From Adiantum capillus-veneris (taxonomy: Eukaryota; Streptophyta; Polypodiopsida; Polypodiales; Pteridaceae), in contig CM043953.1 in the NCBI GenBank assembly GCA_014529385.2, positions 72,485,872 through 72,549,871 of the forward strand: 64,000 nt of DNA, written 5' to 3'. Below are positions 53,236-64,000 of this stretch, piece by piece. The notes beneath the pieces were generated by a model, which saw nothing but the letters and a program-made list of their open reading frames with translations, did not search any database and was not told the DNA's origin. Numbering within the stretch: position 1 is the first letter of the stretch; every line of letters begins with the position of its first letter. The translations under genes and the position numbers were made by a program.

Positions 53236-54650
53236 TTATTTTATTACATTGATTACCCTGTGGGAAGGCTTCGACAAAGCATTGTTACTTTGATTCAGTC
53301 TACGGTTCCTTGAATCCAAAAGTACCCATTTCCTGTCACTTTGTTGATCGATCTTTTGGGGAGTCTTCGCCAGATAATCGTTGATTCGATTGGGTCTGTC
53401 GTTGTTCAAACCAATGAGCGATTGCATCCATTGACTCATCATCTGAAGACACTTCGACAAACAGTCGTTATTTCGACTATATCTATCGTCCTTGAATTTG
53501 TATGATGAGTCTATTTTGCTATCTTGATAGTTCTTTGGCAAGATTTCGACAGAGGATTGTCACTTCTGTTCAATCGTTCGTCCCCTGAATTCAGAAGTAT
53601 CCGTTTTCTTCCACTTTGTTGATCGATCTTTTGGGAGTCTTCGCCAGACAATCGTTGATTCGATTGGGTCTGTCGTTGTTCGAACGAACGAGCGATTGCA
53701 TTCATTGACTCATTATCTGAAGATACTTTCTTTTGCTTTTCTCCCTTGCCTTTTGAAGAGTCTTTAAAAAATGAATCTACTTTTGCCTTGAATCGTCATG
53801 GTTTCATTTCCGTAATCAGTCTCTTCTCTTCTACGTTCATGCGTCTTCTACATTAAGTTTGACAGACAGTCGCTATTTCGGCTATATCTGCCATCCGTAA
53901 ATCTACATTGTGAGTTTATTTTGTTATATTGATTATCTTGTGAGAAGGCTTCGACAGAGGATTGCCTCTTCGATTCAATCTGTCGTCCGCTGAATTTAGA
54001 AGTACCCGTTTTCTTCCACTTTGTTGATCGATCTTTTGGAAGCCTTCGCCAGACAATCGTTGATTTGATTGGGTCTGTCGTTGTTCGAACCAATGACCGA
54101 TTGCATTCGTTGACTCATCATCTGAAGACACTTTCTTTTGCTTTTCTCCCTTGCTTTTTGAAGAGTTTAAAAAATGAATCTGATGTTGGTTTAAATCTCG
54201 TGGTTTCATCTCCGTAGTCAGTCTCTTCTCTTCTACGTTCATACATCCTCTACAGAAAGTTTGACAGACAGTCATTATTTCGGCTATATCTGCCATCATT
54301 AAATCTACATTGTTAGTTTACTTTGTTATATTGATTATCTTGTGAGAACGCTTCAACAGAGAATCATCACCTCGATTCAGTCTATCGTCCCCTGAATTCA
54401 GAAGTATCCGTTTTCTTCCGTTTTGTTGATCAATCTTTTGGGAGTCTTCGCCAGATAATCGTTGATTCGATTGGGTCTGTCATTGTTCAAACCAATGAGT
54501 GATTGCATTCATTGACTCATCATCTAAAGACATTCAACAAACAGTTTACTTCGATTATATTTGTCGTCCTTGAATTTGTATGGTGAGTCTATTATTCTAC
54601 CTTGATAATTCTTTGGAAGACTGCGACAGATGACCGCTGCCTCGGTTTTA
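53236..54650 (-). pseudogene. Repetitive protein-like region of about 40-residue repeats
   Basis: At DNA level the block GTTGATCGATCTTTTGG recurs at 53343, 53618, 54023 and 54425 (spacing 275, 405, 402). On the minus strand all copies stay largely open and read as a degenerate repeat: DxR(L/Y)(N/S)RxxNxLSKxxQ, for example DDRLNRRGNPLSKPSHK, DERLNRSDNPLSKSCQR and DDRYSRNNDCLSKCLQ, alternating with FEQRQTQSNQRLSGE and KIDQQSGRKR. Frames break between units. No known repeat family is recognised. The bias toward coding-like, low-hydrophobic sequence suggests it once encoded a repeat protein. Confidence 0.5.
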
Positions 54651-55137
54651 TCTGCCGTTTTTCAAATCCAAGAATAAAGGTGTTTGCTTCAGTTAGAACC
54701 ACAGTAGCTTCATCCACATAAGAGACTACTTTTTTTGTATTGACCACCGCTTGAAGAAAATTCGTTGGTCTGACGTCATTTTTGCTCTATTTGTCATCAC
54801 TAAATTTGTACAGCGAGTTTACTTTACTACATTGACCATCTTCCGATGCTAAGTATCTTCTGAAGAAACTTTGATGAACAGACGCCACTTAGATAACATC
54901 TACCATCGTTGAATGTGTGCTTTTATAAATAAACAAGATTTCGATGAAAGATCGTTCCTCTAGCTTGTGTTCGTCACTATCGAGCTCACAAAATACAGAC
55001 TCACACTAAATCATGATTACATGTGCTGTTATTTGTATGTTTCACGATTACTAGTCGGCGTGAGGATTTGATTTGTTGTAACGAACGTATTTTTAAAAAA
55101 CACAGATATAAACTTATGTGCGCATTGTCATACAGGT
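54651..55137. other. Degenerate continuation of the repeat region
   Basis: Weaker copies of the short TATCTGCCATC / TTTGTCGTC-type phrases continue to about 54950. No clear gene. Confidence 0.4.
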
Positions 55138-56670
55138 TTGCGACAAAAGATGTCAACCAAGATTCTCGATTCAGATGTAAAGAAAAGAGTTCGATGTCAA
55201 ATTCTGATGGTGATATCGTCACTATCTACAGGACATATAGATGCGATTGTTGCGAGTGAAGTAAAGCTTCACAACCTTGTGAAAGAGATTGTCAGATCAA
55301 CAGAAAAAAAATTCGAGGGCACTGACGGAGAAGCATACATCATTTTTTGCTTAGTACAATTGACAATCTACTCAAGTGTGCTCATGACCTCGGCGAAGAA
55401 CTTCCGACAGAAGTGGATACAATGAAAATTAATCACTTCTACGACAGATGGAGAGTAGAGAAAGAAAAGTCCAAGCGAGCAAAAGCAATAGATAGCCAAT
55501 TCTACTTAGCAAGAGAATGCGGAAGACGATGCTCACTGCAATAGAAAAAAGCGATGAAGGAACATCTACAGATGTACACAGATTAGAAGACGTTGCTACT
55601 AGAGAAGCTGCCAAGGGTATTCATTTATTGCGTACTATGTATAATACATCATGTAGCGTGACGATTGGAGTGCCTGTTGAGGCTTTGGTGCTAGGCAAGA
55701 GGCTCGAAAAGGGATCGTACGGAGAGGTTTTTGAATGTAATGTTCAAGGTGTCTTGTACTTTCTAACGTCCATCACATATTGTGCTAAACAATTTACTGG
55801 AAGTCGTGCAAGAATACACAGATCTTTTGCGCATGAAGCAGCGATCGATTTGGCGCATCCAGGAATAGTTCGAGCTCTTGGTCATACTCGCAAAGAGCCA
55901 TGGTGGTTGCTATTCCCCTTCTTTAATGGAGGAAATCTTGGGACCATCATTCAAAGTTTGCCAAGATCTTATGGAACTTTTGCAGGCATGCTGAAACCTG
56001 ATTCGTCGGATGAGAGAGAGGACAACAAAAAGGAAAGAAAAAGAAACCAAAGCAACTACCACAAGACGAAGAAATTGCAAGAATCACTAGCCTCATTAAC
56101 AATGCACCATCTATGATCACGACATTGGTAGCTACAGTATGTGCAGCACACAATGAAGGAGTTATCCATAACGACCTTCATCCACATGGAATGTTATGTT
56201 TGATGGGTGGATGTTATGTTTGATTTCACCAAGGAAGGAATGCCTCGAATAGGATTGATTGATTGGGGTTTAGCTTTGAGAGATGGGATCGAACAGAGGC
56301 CTACAAATATTGCAATAAAAGAAGAGCACGATGCGAGACCATGGAGAGCTCTAGAGCTACTGAATATTGCTTCTCCCTGTCCTTGGACTAAAGCAACTGA
56401 TATGTACGCTTTGGCTTGGTTGATAGAAATTCACAATCGTCTGCGATGAGTTTAGACCTTCTACGTAATGAAATGGAATGGACGTTCAGAAATCGACACT
56501 CGAGTCATTAAAGAGTGGATGACATAATATAAGTGTATTATGTCAGAAGATAGAAAAACAGCAGTGGATCTTTTAGAGAGATTACAGAAGCTTGAATTGA
56601 AATATGAGAAGTGCTTACGACCTATCTACAGATGTCACCACATCTCGTTTAGCCAATATCTTCTCAAGCA
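55138..56670 (+). pseudogene. Protein kinase relic
   Basis: A roughly 180-residue N-terminal region (55138-55660, in three frames) is followed by a kinase domain. The Gly-rich loop is LEKGSYGEVFE, the ATP-site Lys is in YCAKQF, and the C-helix/hinge region is HPGIVRALGH..WWLLFPFFNGGNL. The catalytic loop is GVIHNDLHPHG, the metal-binding triplet is DWG (LIDWGLALRDG) instead of DFG, and ARPWRALELL resembles the APE region. A charged insert (KKERKRNQ) lies before the catalytic loop. Frame breaks occur at about 55350, 55520, 56040 and 56200; the last is a 20-bp duplication right after the catalytic loop. The HxDLHPxN form is unusual among plant receptor kinases. Confidence 0.75.
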
Positions 56671-57539
56671 TTAGATAACCTTTTGTATATATATATACAT
56701 GGTTTCCTCGTTGTTTAAATTTTTTTCAATGATATTGCTTTCTCCTTTTTTTTTTCTTTCTGGATTCCTAAATCATGCAGCTTCTTTCTTCTTCGATATT
56801 AAGTGTGTCATGACATTAATGTAGAAACAACATAACTATGTCTTACTCTTTTTATATACAGGGAACAAAAGCTCGTTTGACACATTTTAATAGGATTCAA
56901 GAAGTATTTTATTTAGTATTCAATCATTTGAGATTTACACAGTTTGCTCTACTTGATAAGTAAGATGTGTTTTTTAAAAATCCGACACATTATAAAAAAG
57001 ATTGTTAGTCTCACAGTTAGGGTTTTCTTATGTTTGGAAATAAGATTCACAAGACGACATCATTGCTTAGAGATGTAATTTTATCATCTTCATTCATCAA
57101 AAACAAGCACAGACCTTCTCCATATATATCTAATAGCTTGTTGAGAGCAATATATTTACATTTATGGAATACAAAGCATAATATATCTAACAATATGCTT
57201 AATAGAAGAACACTGTGATCTTTAAACAACCTTTATAGATTCTAGATTCCATTGAAGCTTGTGAAAAGTAATTAGAAGAGATCATAACATCAAAGACTTA
57301 TTTCAATGCACCTTCAAAGCAACTTGAAGCAATTGTTGCGATTCGGCACACCTTGAAAGAGCACCAACATATAAATTTCAGTATGGCTTTCCGTTCTTAC
57401 AGTGCATAAAAAATGGACATTGATGGTATCGTCTTTTGTTGCTCTAGCTTGACAACAAATAAATTCTTACTATTATAATACTATATGTGGTGAGATTTGA
57501 GTCCTTGATTATTTCGTAGAACCAAGCAAAAAAAATCAA
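56671..57539. other. AT-rich non-coding stretch
   Basis: No gene-like frame. It separates the kinase relic from the RPA-like gene on the same strand. Confidence 0.5.
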
Positions 57540-59282
57540 GCACAATGTAGTGATGTTCCAATCAAAGGAAAAAGCGCATATTCAAAGCGAAGCAGCTCTC
57601 CAATCGAGCTTAGCGAAACATCTGTGAGCTCCCTTGCCAAGGGCCGAAAAAGAGCTGTAGAAAATGAACGTGCTTTCATTGTTGAATCATGCTTTCCAGA
57701 GAACAAAGAACAGTCTCGTAGTGAGAATCATTTTCTGTGCATTCCATTTGCCCAATTAAACTTTATTGAAATGTAACATAAAATACATATTTCTTAACAG
57801 GTGCATGAAGCGTTCATCAATCTAGTGGTTCAAAAGCTCCGTATAACAATGCAACAAATCAAGATGTCAAGCATGCACACGACGCACAATATCTACCTAA
57901 AAATTTGATCCGCATGCCTCAAAACATTAATGTGATCAACCTTGAAGATAATGACAATGACGATGATGAAGTGATCGCGTATCAAGCAGGCCCGCAAGCA
58001 AGAACCTCACTTCCGTTGCTTCACATTGTCGATCTTTGTGACGTGACATCTCGATTTGCTATAGAAGGATGTGTTAAATAACTATGGTACACACATGATC
58101 AATGAAGCATTCAACAATAAATATTTCAAAGTGGATATTGTAGATTCACACAACTCAAACACCATCACAATTGTTATAGGAGCTTCGCTCATAAATCTTT
58201 TTCTCAACAAGATGAAAGTTGGTAAATTTGTACACATAGAGGGTGCTTCTGTGAGACAAAAGAATAGTAAAGATGGAGGTAGCTCATCACTTTCTTTGTA
58301 TTTAGATGGCTCATCAGTTATTACTACTGGTACACCTTTTTCCCTCAACTTGAGCTTCTACCCTGAGATTAAAATCAGAGATTTTCTGAATGAAGCAACA
58401 AGTTCTGGCCTAAAGAACTATCTGGGAACTATCGCATTTGTCATCATCAAGTGTGACAACATTGAAGTTGGAACTTCGTCCATTCGTGGAGAGCTTTTAG
58501 TTGCAGATGGATCCGATGACAACGATCGTGCGAACGTAAGCCTCATTGAAACGTTAAATTGAAATCAATCTTCTATATTGTAACTCACAGACTCTGATTT
58601 TTGCAGTTGTCTTTTGTAAATGACCGAAAAGAAGTCTGCAGAAACATTGTGAGAGAGATTGAGAATGGAACAACAGTTATGCGTGTCGCAAGAAATATTG
58701 GATTTTTCTATGGAAAAGGAGATGCTCTATCTATTCTAGATCTGACTATCTTACTGCTGCCAGTTTAGAGCAACCGGCTTCGTCGTGAATTGCTTCAGAC
58801 TTACAATAAGCAAACAGAAGACCTTGGATACGGTCAAGAGGTGAGTGCAAGCTTACAATAATATATAAGGAAAATAATACAATTGCTTTGACATGACGCA
58901 CTACTTGCAGATTTTTGACGTCTTGCAATTTACGAACATAAACAGTGTTCTCGTCGAGCCTGCTTGTAAAAATTTCCATTCCAATAAAATACAAAAGACT
59001 GCAGAGAGTTTGTACTGTGTCACATGCGAAAGATTTATAGAAATAGTTCAAATTCCAAAGCTCCAGGTGAAGATCAGAATGTCAGAAAAGAAAACTGTGC
59101 ATGCGCAGCTTACCAGCAGTTTAGTTGATGATGTGTTGCACTTAAGAAAGTCTTTTTGCAGTGTCTCCTCTAAAAGTGTCATCACTGCGAGAGAGATACT
59201 TTCTTTAGCCTCTCGAACTAAAAAATTTAAGGTCAACCTTGCAGGCGTGATAGTGGCTTTCACTGAACAATTGAAGAACTAG
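57540..59282 (+). pseudogene. RPA-like single-stranded-DNA-binding protein gene
   Basis: Helitron-type replication protein A large-subunit homologue. Introns with GT-AG ends: 57721-57800, 58536-58606 and 58841-58910, only 70-80 bp each. Upstream coding reads GPQARTSLPLLHIVDLCDVT. After a frame break at about 58075, OB-fold blocks follow: KVDIVDSHNSNTITIVIGAS, VGKFVHIEGASV and SLNLSFYPEIKI. Exon 58607-58840 (SFVNDRKEVCRNIVREI) has one TAG. The last exon, 58911-59282, has IFDVLQFTNINSVL, a Cys region (ACKNF, LYCVTC) like the RPA zinc ribbon, and LQVKIRMSEKKTV. It would coat single-stranded DNA during rolling-circle transposition. Confidence 0.7.
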
Positions 59283-59608
59283 AAGAAGGGAGAGAGAGAC
59301 AGAGTGCCTTCACTTGCCACATTGATAAAAGCGGACAGAATGTTTATGACAAGAAAAAGATATACATTGTAAATAAATAAAGATGACAAAGACTGTCTTC
59401 TATAATAAAAGAATGTACATAGAACACTCAGAACAACTATGTGTGTACATAGAACGCTCAAAACAACCACATGCTACGATGTTACTGCTTTTCTCTGATC
59501 ACTTTGTTGTTTCGTAGAAAAGTTAGTCTTAAAAAAAAAATATGCGTCCGATATTGTCGAGTTTACTATATATTTTCAACTGCTATTTCTTTAACATGTT
59601 CTGACTGC

Positions 59609-59612
<4 letters not shown>

Positions 59613-59662
<50 letters not shown>
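59613..59662. repeat. (GA)n microsatellite
   Basis: About 50 bp of GA repeats. Confidence 0.95.
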
Positions 59663-59665
<3 letters not shown>

Positions 59666-59807
59666 AACAAAGACAAGACAAACAACAACATGAAAGAAAA
59701 TTCTTGTCATTAAGATAACACAAGCAAAAAAAGACAACATATATGATCATTACTATTGAGTTCACCGTTTATTTCCGAATGTTATTTCCTCGGTTTGTTC
59801 TAACTTT

Positions 59808-59811
59808 GAGA

Positions 59812-59845
<34 letters not shown>
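59808..59845. repeat. (GA)n microsatellite
   Basis: About 38 bp of GA repeats, interrupted once by a C. Confidence 0.95.
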
Positions 59846-59896
59846 TTGATTTGAAACAAAAAACTGAGAATGGCCAAGAACAAGACAAACAACAAC

Positions 59897-60313
59897 ATGA
59901 AAGAAGACTCTTTAGAGAATATCGTCAAAACAGTAACAGCAAAGACAGAGATATAGAGGCAAAAAACCGAAGTAGAAAACAGCAACAAAAACAACGTGTC
60001 AGAAGAAGCTGAAAGTGAATACAAGCCGCATTTCAACGTTGAATACTACATAGATAGACTCCCAGAACTTGATATAAAAGATCTTTTGGATTTCAAGAAT
60101 TATGGAATAGAAAATGGAATGGATTATGAAATGGGCCTTGACTTACTGTTATCTTATGAATTAGATTGGAGAAGGCTTGAGGGAATAGAACCAAAAGCAA
60201 CAGTCATTGCAGATGAGCTTGCATATATCTATATGCAACTTTTTGAAAGTTGGGATGAGGATTCATATGAGAATGACACCGAAGACGACAATGCTAACTT
60301 AAAAAGTAGTTAA
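59897..60313 (+). CDS. Small acidic ORF, unknown function
   Basis: The frame opens with ATG at 59897, meets one TAG at 59954-59956, then stays open to TAA at 60311-60313. The part after the stop is about 105 residues and strongly acidic (FNVEYYIDRLPELDIKDLL, YELDWRRLEGIEPKATVIAD, ending WDEDSYENDTEDD). No ATG is placed well for the second part; GTG at 59996 is only the first codon of that type. It could be one gene with a nonsense mutation. It sits between the RPA-like gene and the Rep-helicase on the same strand. I do not recognise it. Confidence 0.4.
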
Positions 60314-60741
60314 CATGGTCATCGTTATGTGTGATTTTTAGATTTTGTGAATTGTATGATATTTTAAATAATCTCTATATTATACCCGACCATGTAAGTA
60401 ACACTTGAATCTTTGACGTTATAAACAATGACGTGTCTTCCATGTTCTTTAAAGCAAAATCTACATTCTGACAACTACATGCGACCACTCTCTCCCTCCC
60501 TCCCTCTCTTCCCTTCTTTCTATATATTTTTATTTCTATCCTTGTGTCAAACTCTTACCTTTTAGTTTCCAAATGATATCGCTAACCTTCCTTTCCTTCA
60601 TCTGCAGATAAAATAAACTTGGTTGTTTCTCACTACTGCAGTGGTTTTCTGACATCATAAATTGCACTATTCACAAATTGGTCACAAAAGTTCATCGAAT
60701 CTACTAAGATAAAGCTGTTTGAAATCTACTGCTTCAAATAT
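60314..60741. other. Non-coding stretch before the Rep-helicase
   Basis: T- and CT-rich, with no open frame of interest. It is the probable 5' leader or promoter region of the Rep-helicase gene. Confidence 0.45.
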
Positions 60742-63700
60742 ATGGCATTCATAGAACATAAATATAACATCGACGAGAAATTTCTTGAAAGATATCCAAC
60801 AAATGACAATATTTTCATCGCTCTACAATTCTTACTAGATTCCTCGCGCTCTCCGACAGAACTTCTCAATAATATAGGTCTACATATCTTGTCACAATTA
60901 CCCATATAAAACTGCTCAATCAAAAACATCATTCTCAAGAAATACAATACTGTATAGAAGAAAATGATGACGAAGAAAAATATACTGATATCTTGTTACA
61001 TCAGTTCACGACTGCAGAACAAGTTATTGATTACAACGACATAATTACTTATATTGCACCGTGTGAAGGAAATCATCCCTTAGGATTATTAAAAGATGAA
61101 CATTGTGACGAGCTAAGTTTTCCTACTCTTTTCTACGGAGAACCACGCAAATATCATAATTTAGCATTAAAAAAATATCAAAAAATTGCAAAATGGGAGT
61201 TGCTACATAATGATAGACGTTTTTCTCTTAATATCGAGAACTTTTTTTTCAAAACTGTCAAACTAATGACACAAAAGATTGTTTCCTCCATTGGGTTCGT
61301 TTGAGAAAAGGAAAATTAGAGAATCGCTCACTTTACGCTAGAGATATAATCAAAGAGACCAATATCGAGAAAATACTTAATTCGAGAATAGGTTATAGAG
61401 ATTATGAATCTTTGCGTACATCTCCAGATTACAAAGAAAAATTAAAGAAAAATGTATTTGGTATGATCAGACAATTAGGCCCTCCTACTTTTTTTGTCAC
61501 GCTCTCTGCAGCCGAAAAGCGATGGAAAGAATTAATCGAAGTCTGATCCAACTTTCCAACATACAAAGAGAATATAATGAAACAGAGAGTGTTTACCTTC
61601 AACGATTTATTCGTTCTGATCCAATTACATGCTCTAGGTATTATCTTCATCGATTTCAAGCTTTTAAAAATTTATTGCGTAAAGACCATGATATCTTGGG
61701 AGATAGAGTAATAGACTATTTTTTTGTCACGGAATTTCAAAGCCGTGGTAGTCAACATGATCATGGTCTTATTTGGATTGAAAACTCTTTACAAACAAAT
61801 GATACAAATAATGAAAGGATAATAAATTTTATCGATAAATGCATCACTACAAATAGCGCTTTGTTGAATGAAAGCTTACAAGAACTCCAACGACACGCAC
61901 ACCAAAAAACTTGTTTCAAGAAAAATAAAGAATGTCGCTTTGGTTTCCCTCGATATCCAATGCCACATACTTTGATACTCCAACCAATTCATGATAATGA
62001 GCGTCGTTCCGAAGAAAAAAAAGAAATCTAAAAAAAATCAAACTTTCACTCGAATCAATAGACGTGGCTGACTTACCTAAAAATTTTACTAAATGGTTAA
62101 TGACTCTTGATATTTTGCTTACACAATATATCGATGCTATCAGATTAAAAATTACATCACCAACAGTGATGATTCAAAGAAAACCATGTGATATTTACAT
62201 GAATAACTTTAACACACATATAACAAATCTATGGAATGCAAATACAGATATTCAATACATAATAAATGCATATGGTGCAGCTTCATATTGTATATCGTAT
62301 ATAAAAAAAATGGACAATACACTCATCTCAGCAGTAAACGCAGAAACAGATTGCTGCATTGCAACTAATGGAAGCACCGTCGAAAGATTGCAACGTATCG
62401 GGAACACAATTTTAAATATGCAACAACTGAGTGCTCAACAAGCTATCTACATCGCACTCTCTTTACCATTACACAGTGCAACGAGAAATTTTATATTTAT
62501 CAATACAAGCCCTCCAAAAACTCGAGCTCTCCTGCTTAAAAGAAAAGAAACACTTGAACATCTAGAACCATATAGCACATACATATTTTTTGATAATATT
62601 ATCGATAAATACAGAAAAAGACCTCCCGAATTCTATAATATATGCTTGGCAGAATTTGCTTCTCATTACAAACAATGTGGAAATAAATTTTCTACAATAC
62701 CAACTCCAAGAATCATACGTTATGCACGATATAATAAGCATAAAGATCCTGATAACTTTTATCGTGAACAATGTCTCTTATTTTTTCCATGGTGCAATAT
62801 TGAAAATCAGCATATACAAAATTTTGAAACTTGGGAGAATGTGCATTCACATTTTAAAGACTTGATAACATACAATGAACAAAAATTCAATAAGAATATT
62901 ATCGATAAAACGGACAATTTAATTACAGTCACAGAAACATCGAGATCTACGTTGTCATCACTAAAAAATGATCATGAGAATATAACCTCTAATCTCTCAT
63001 TCATAAAAACCACCAGACAAGCTACAACTAATACACAAACTATTGCAATTCCAAATAATGAATATTATCAACGATTACATATGCTTAATGATGAACAAAA
63101 ATGCTTACTTGATGACATCATGCTCAGAAAACATATTTCTCCACACGAACCATTGCACTTGTTCTTAACAGGAGGTGCTGGAACAGGAAAGACGTTTTTA
63201 TTGATGTTGTTGGTTCAAGCTCTATTATGCTTTTACAGCTTCCAATTCTCGGGAAATATTAAAAATCTTATTGACGGCATATATAGGAAAAGCAGCATTT
63301 AATATCGGTGGAATAACTTTACACTCTGCATTACATCTTCCTTTAATTACCACTAATATGACTTCTTTGAGTGCTAAAAAACTTGACGAGTTATCATTAC
63401 ATTACAGAGATCTACAATTGATTGTCATTGACGAAATATCTCTTGTCGGCCGAAGTGTTTTTGAACAAATTGACGCACGATTACGTGCCATAAAACATAT
63501 ACATGATAAACCGTTTGGTGGATTAGACATTATAGTTTGCGGTGATCTCTGTCAAGCAAGTCCTGTTCGAGATAAATGGATTTTTTCTAAAAAAACAAAT
63601 ATATTAGAAACCATAAATCCTTCGTTTTGGCATGAAAGTATAAAATGCTATGAATTACGACAAGCAATGCGCCAATATAACAAAACATATATCGATATTC

Positions 63701-64000
63701 TGAACGAATTCGAGAGAGCAAACATACAGATGAAGATATAGCTTTCTTAAATCAAAACTACTGTCGTTCTGTGCCAAAAGAAATGAAAATTTCTTATTTG
63801 TTTTATGACAATAAAACCAAAGATAAATATAACAAGCATATGTACGACTCCATGGACGGAAAACTAGAAACTTTTATAGCCACCGACAAGAAATCAAAAA
63901 ATTGTAGTAAGATCATAAGAATTCCTGAAAACCCAAAACAATGTGGAGGCTTACACAAAATTTTATGCTTGAAACCAAACCTTGTCATAGAACTTTGCGC
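60742..64000 (+). pseudogene. Helitron Rep/helicase, running off the window
   Basis: Rolling-circle replication initiator joined to a PIF1-type helicase, the core protein of Helitrons. Helitron N-terminal region: YIAPCEGNHPLGLLKDEH and ELSFPTLFYGEP. Rep region: MIRQLGPPTFFVTLSAAEKR, DPITCSRYY and TEFQSRGSQHDHGLIWI, with the HUH metal-binding motif as HDH. A Tyr pair in ASYCISYIKK (about 62274-62310) fits the two catalytic tyrosines. Helicase: LFLTGGAGTGKTFLL (Walker A, about 63160-63200), LIVIDEISLVG (Walker B) and VCGDLCQASPV (motif III). The frame changes at about 60900, 61260, 61530, 62030, 63240 and 63700, several in homopolymers; otherwise the protein is well conserved. The C-terminus and 3' terminus are beyond the window. 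Confidence 0.88.

Larger units (their letters stand above)
59283..59895. other. Non-coding stretch with (GA)n and a short duplication
   Basis: (GA)n tracts lie at 59613-59662 and 59808-59845. The phrase CAAGACAAACAACAACATGAA follows each of them, so about 200 bp is duplicated. Confidence 0.6.

Noticed and set aside
53236-54650. CRISPR array
   Set aside because: Repeats are long, diverged and coding-like with no constant short repeat or unique spacers; the genome is eukaryotic.

Overview
The window looks like nuclear DNA of a land plant with a large, repeat-rich genome, most likely a fern. The evidence is nested Ty3/gypsy LTR retrotransposons of plant type, an intronless 1,496-residue PLS-class pentatricopeptide repeat (PPR) gene, MULE-type and LINE relics, and very many long (GA/CT)n tracts. 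No rRNA, tRNA or CRISPR array was seen. Assignment to ferns is inference.

Layout. 1-7.1 kb: overlapping relics of at least three Ty3/gypsy elements: a chromodomain-bearing pol with its 3' LTR, an older integrase, and a gag on the opposite strand. 7.1-19.4 kb: a nearly complete 12.25-kb LTR retrotransposon on the minus strand, inserted into the LTR of another element. It has 2.7-kb LTRs, a dual-RNase-H (Tat-like) gag-pol cut by a single stop codon, and an unexplained block of duplicated extra ORFs between the primer-binding site and gag. 20.7-23.7 kb (minus): a nine-exon gene for a beta-class (motif IV before motif I) DNA amino-methyltransferase-like protein, with a (CT)n tract inside a coding exon. 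23.7-25.7 kb (plus): a MULE-like transposase with a SWIM zinc finger, broken, head to head with it. 25.7-29.8 kb: non-coding, with a LINE fragment. 29.9-34.4 kb: the intact PPR gene. 35.9-39.3 kb: a LINE whose 5' half is inverted relative to its 3' half (twin-priming structure).

40.5-50.3 kb: a decayed hydrophilic coding region, a PPR relic, and an array of seven copies of the 5' leader of a PPR gene. 50.6-52.1 kb: another tandem repeat. 53.2-54.6 kb: a tandem repeat that reads as a protein made of about 40-residue repeats. 55.1-64 kb (all plus strand): an AT-rich block with a protein kinase relic, an RPA-like single-stranded-DNA-binding protein gene with short introns, a small acidic ORF, and a Helitron Rep/helicase running off the window end. 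RPA and Rep-helicase are known partners in Helitrons. A kinase beside them is not something I know from Helitrons, and the Rep resembles fungal and invertebrate Helitrons more than the usual plant ones.

The best candidates for something undescribed are the extra duplicated ORFs of the Tat-like element (15.25-16.6 kb), the methyltransferase gene (20.7-23.7 kb) and the kinase/RPA/Helitron block (55-64 kb). Many coding regions carry one- or two-base frame breaks, often in homopolymers. Some may be assembly errors rather than decay.
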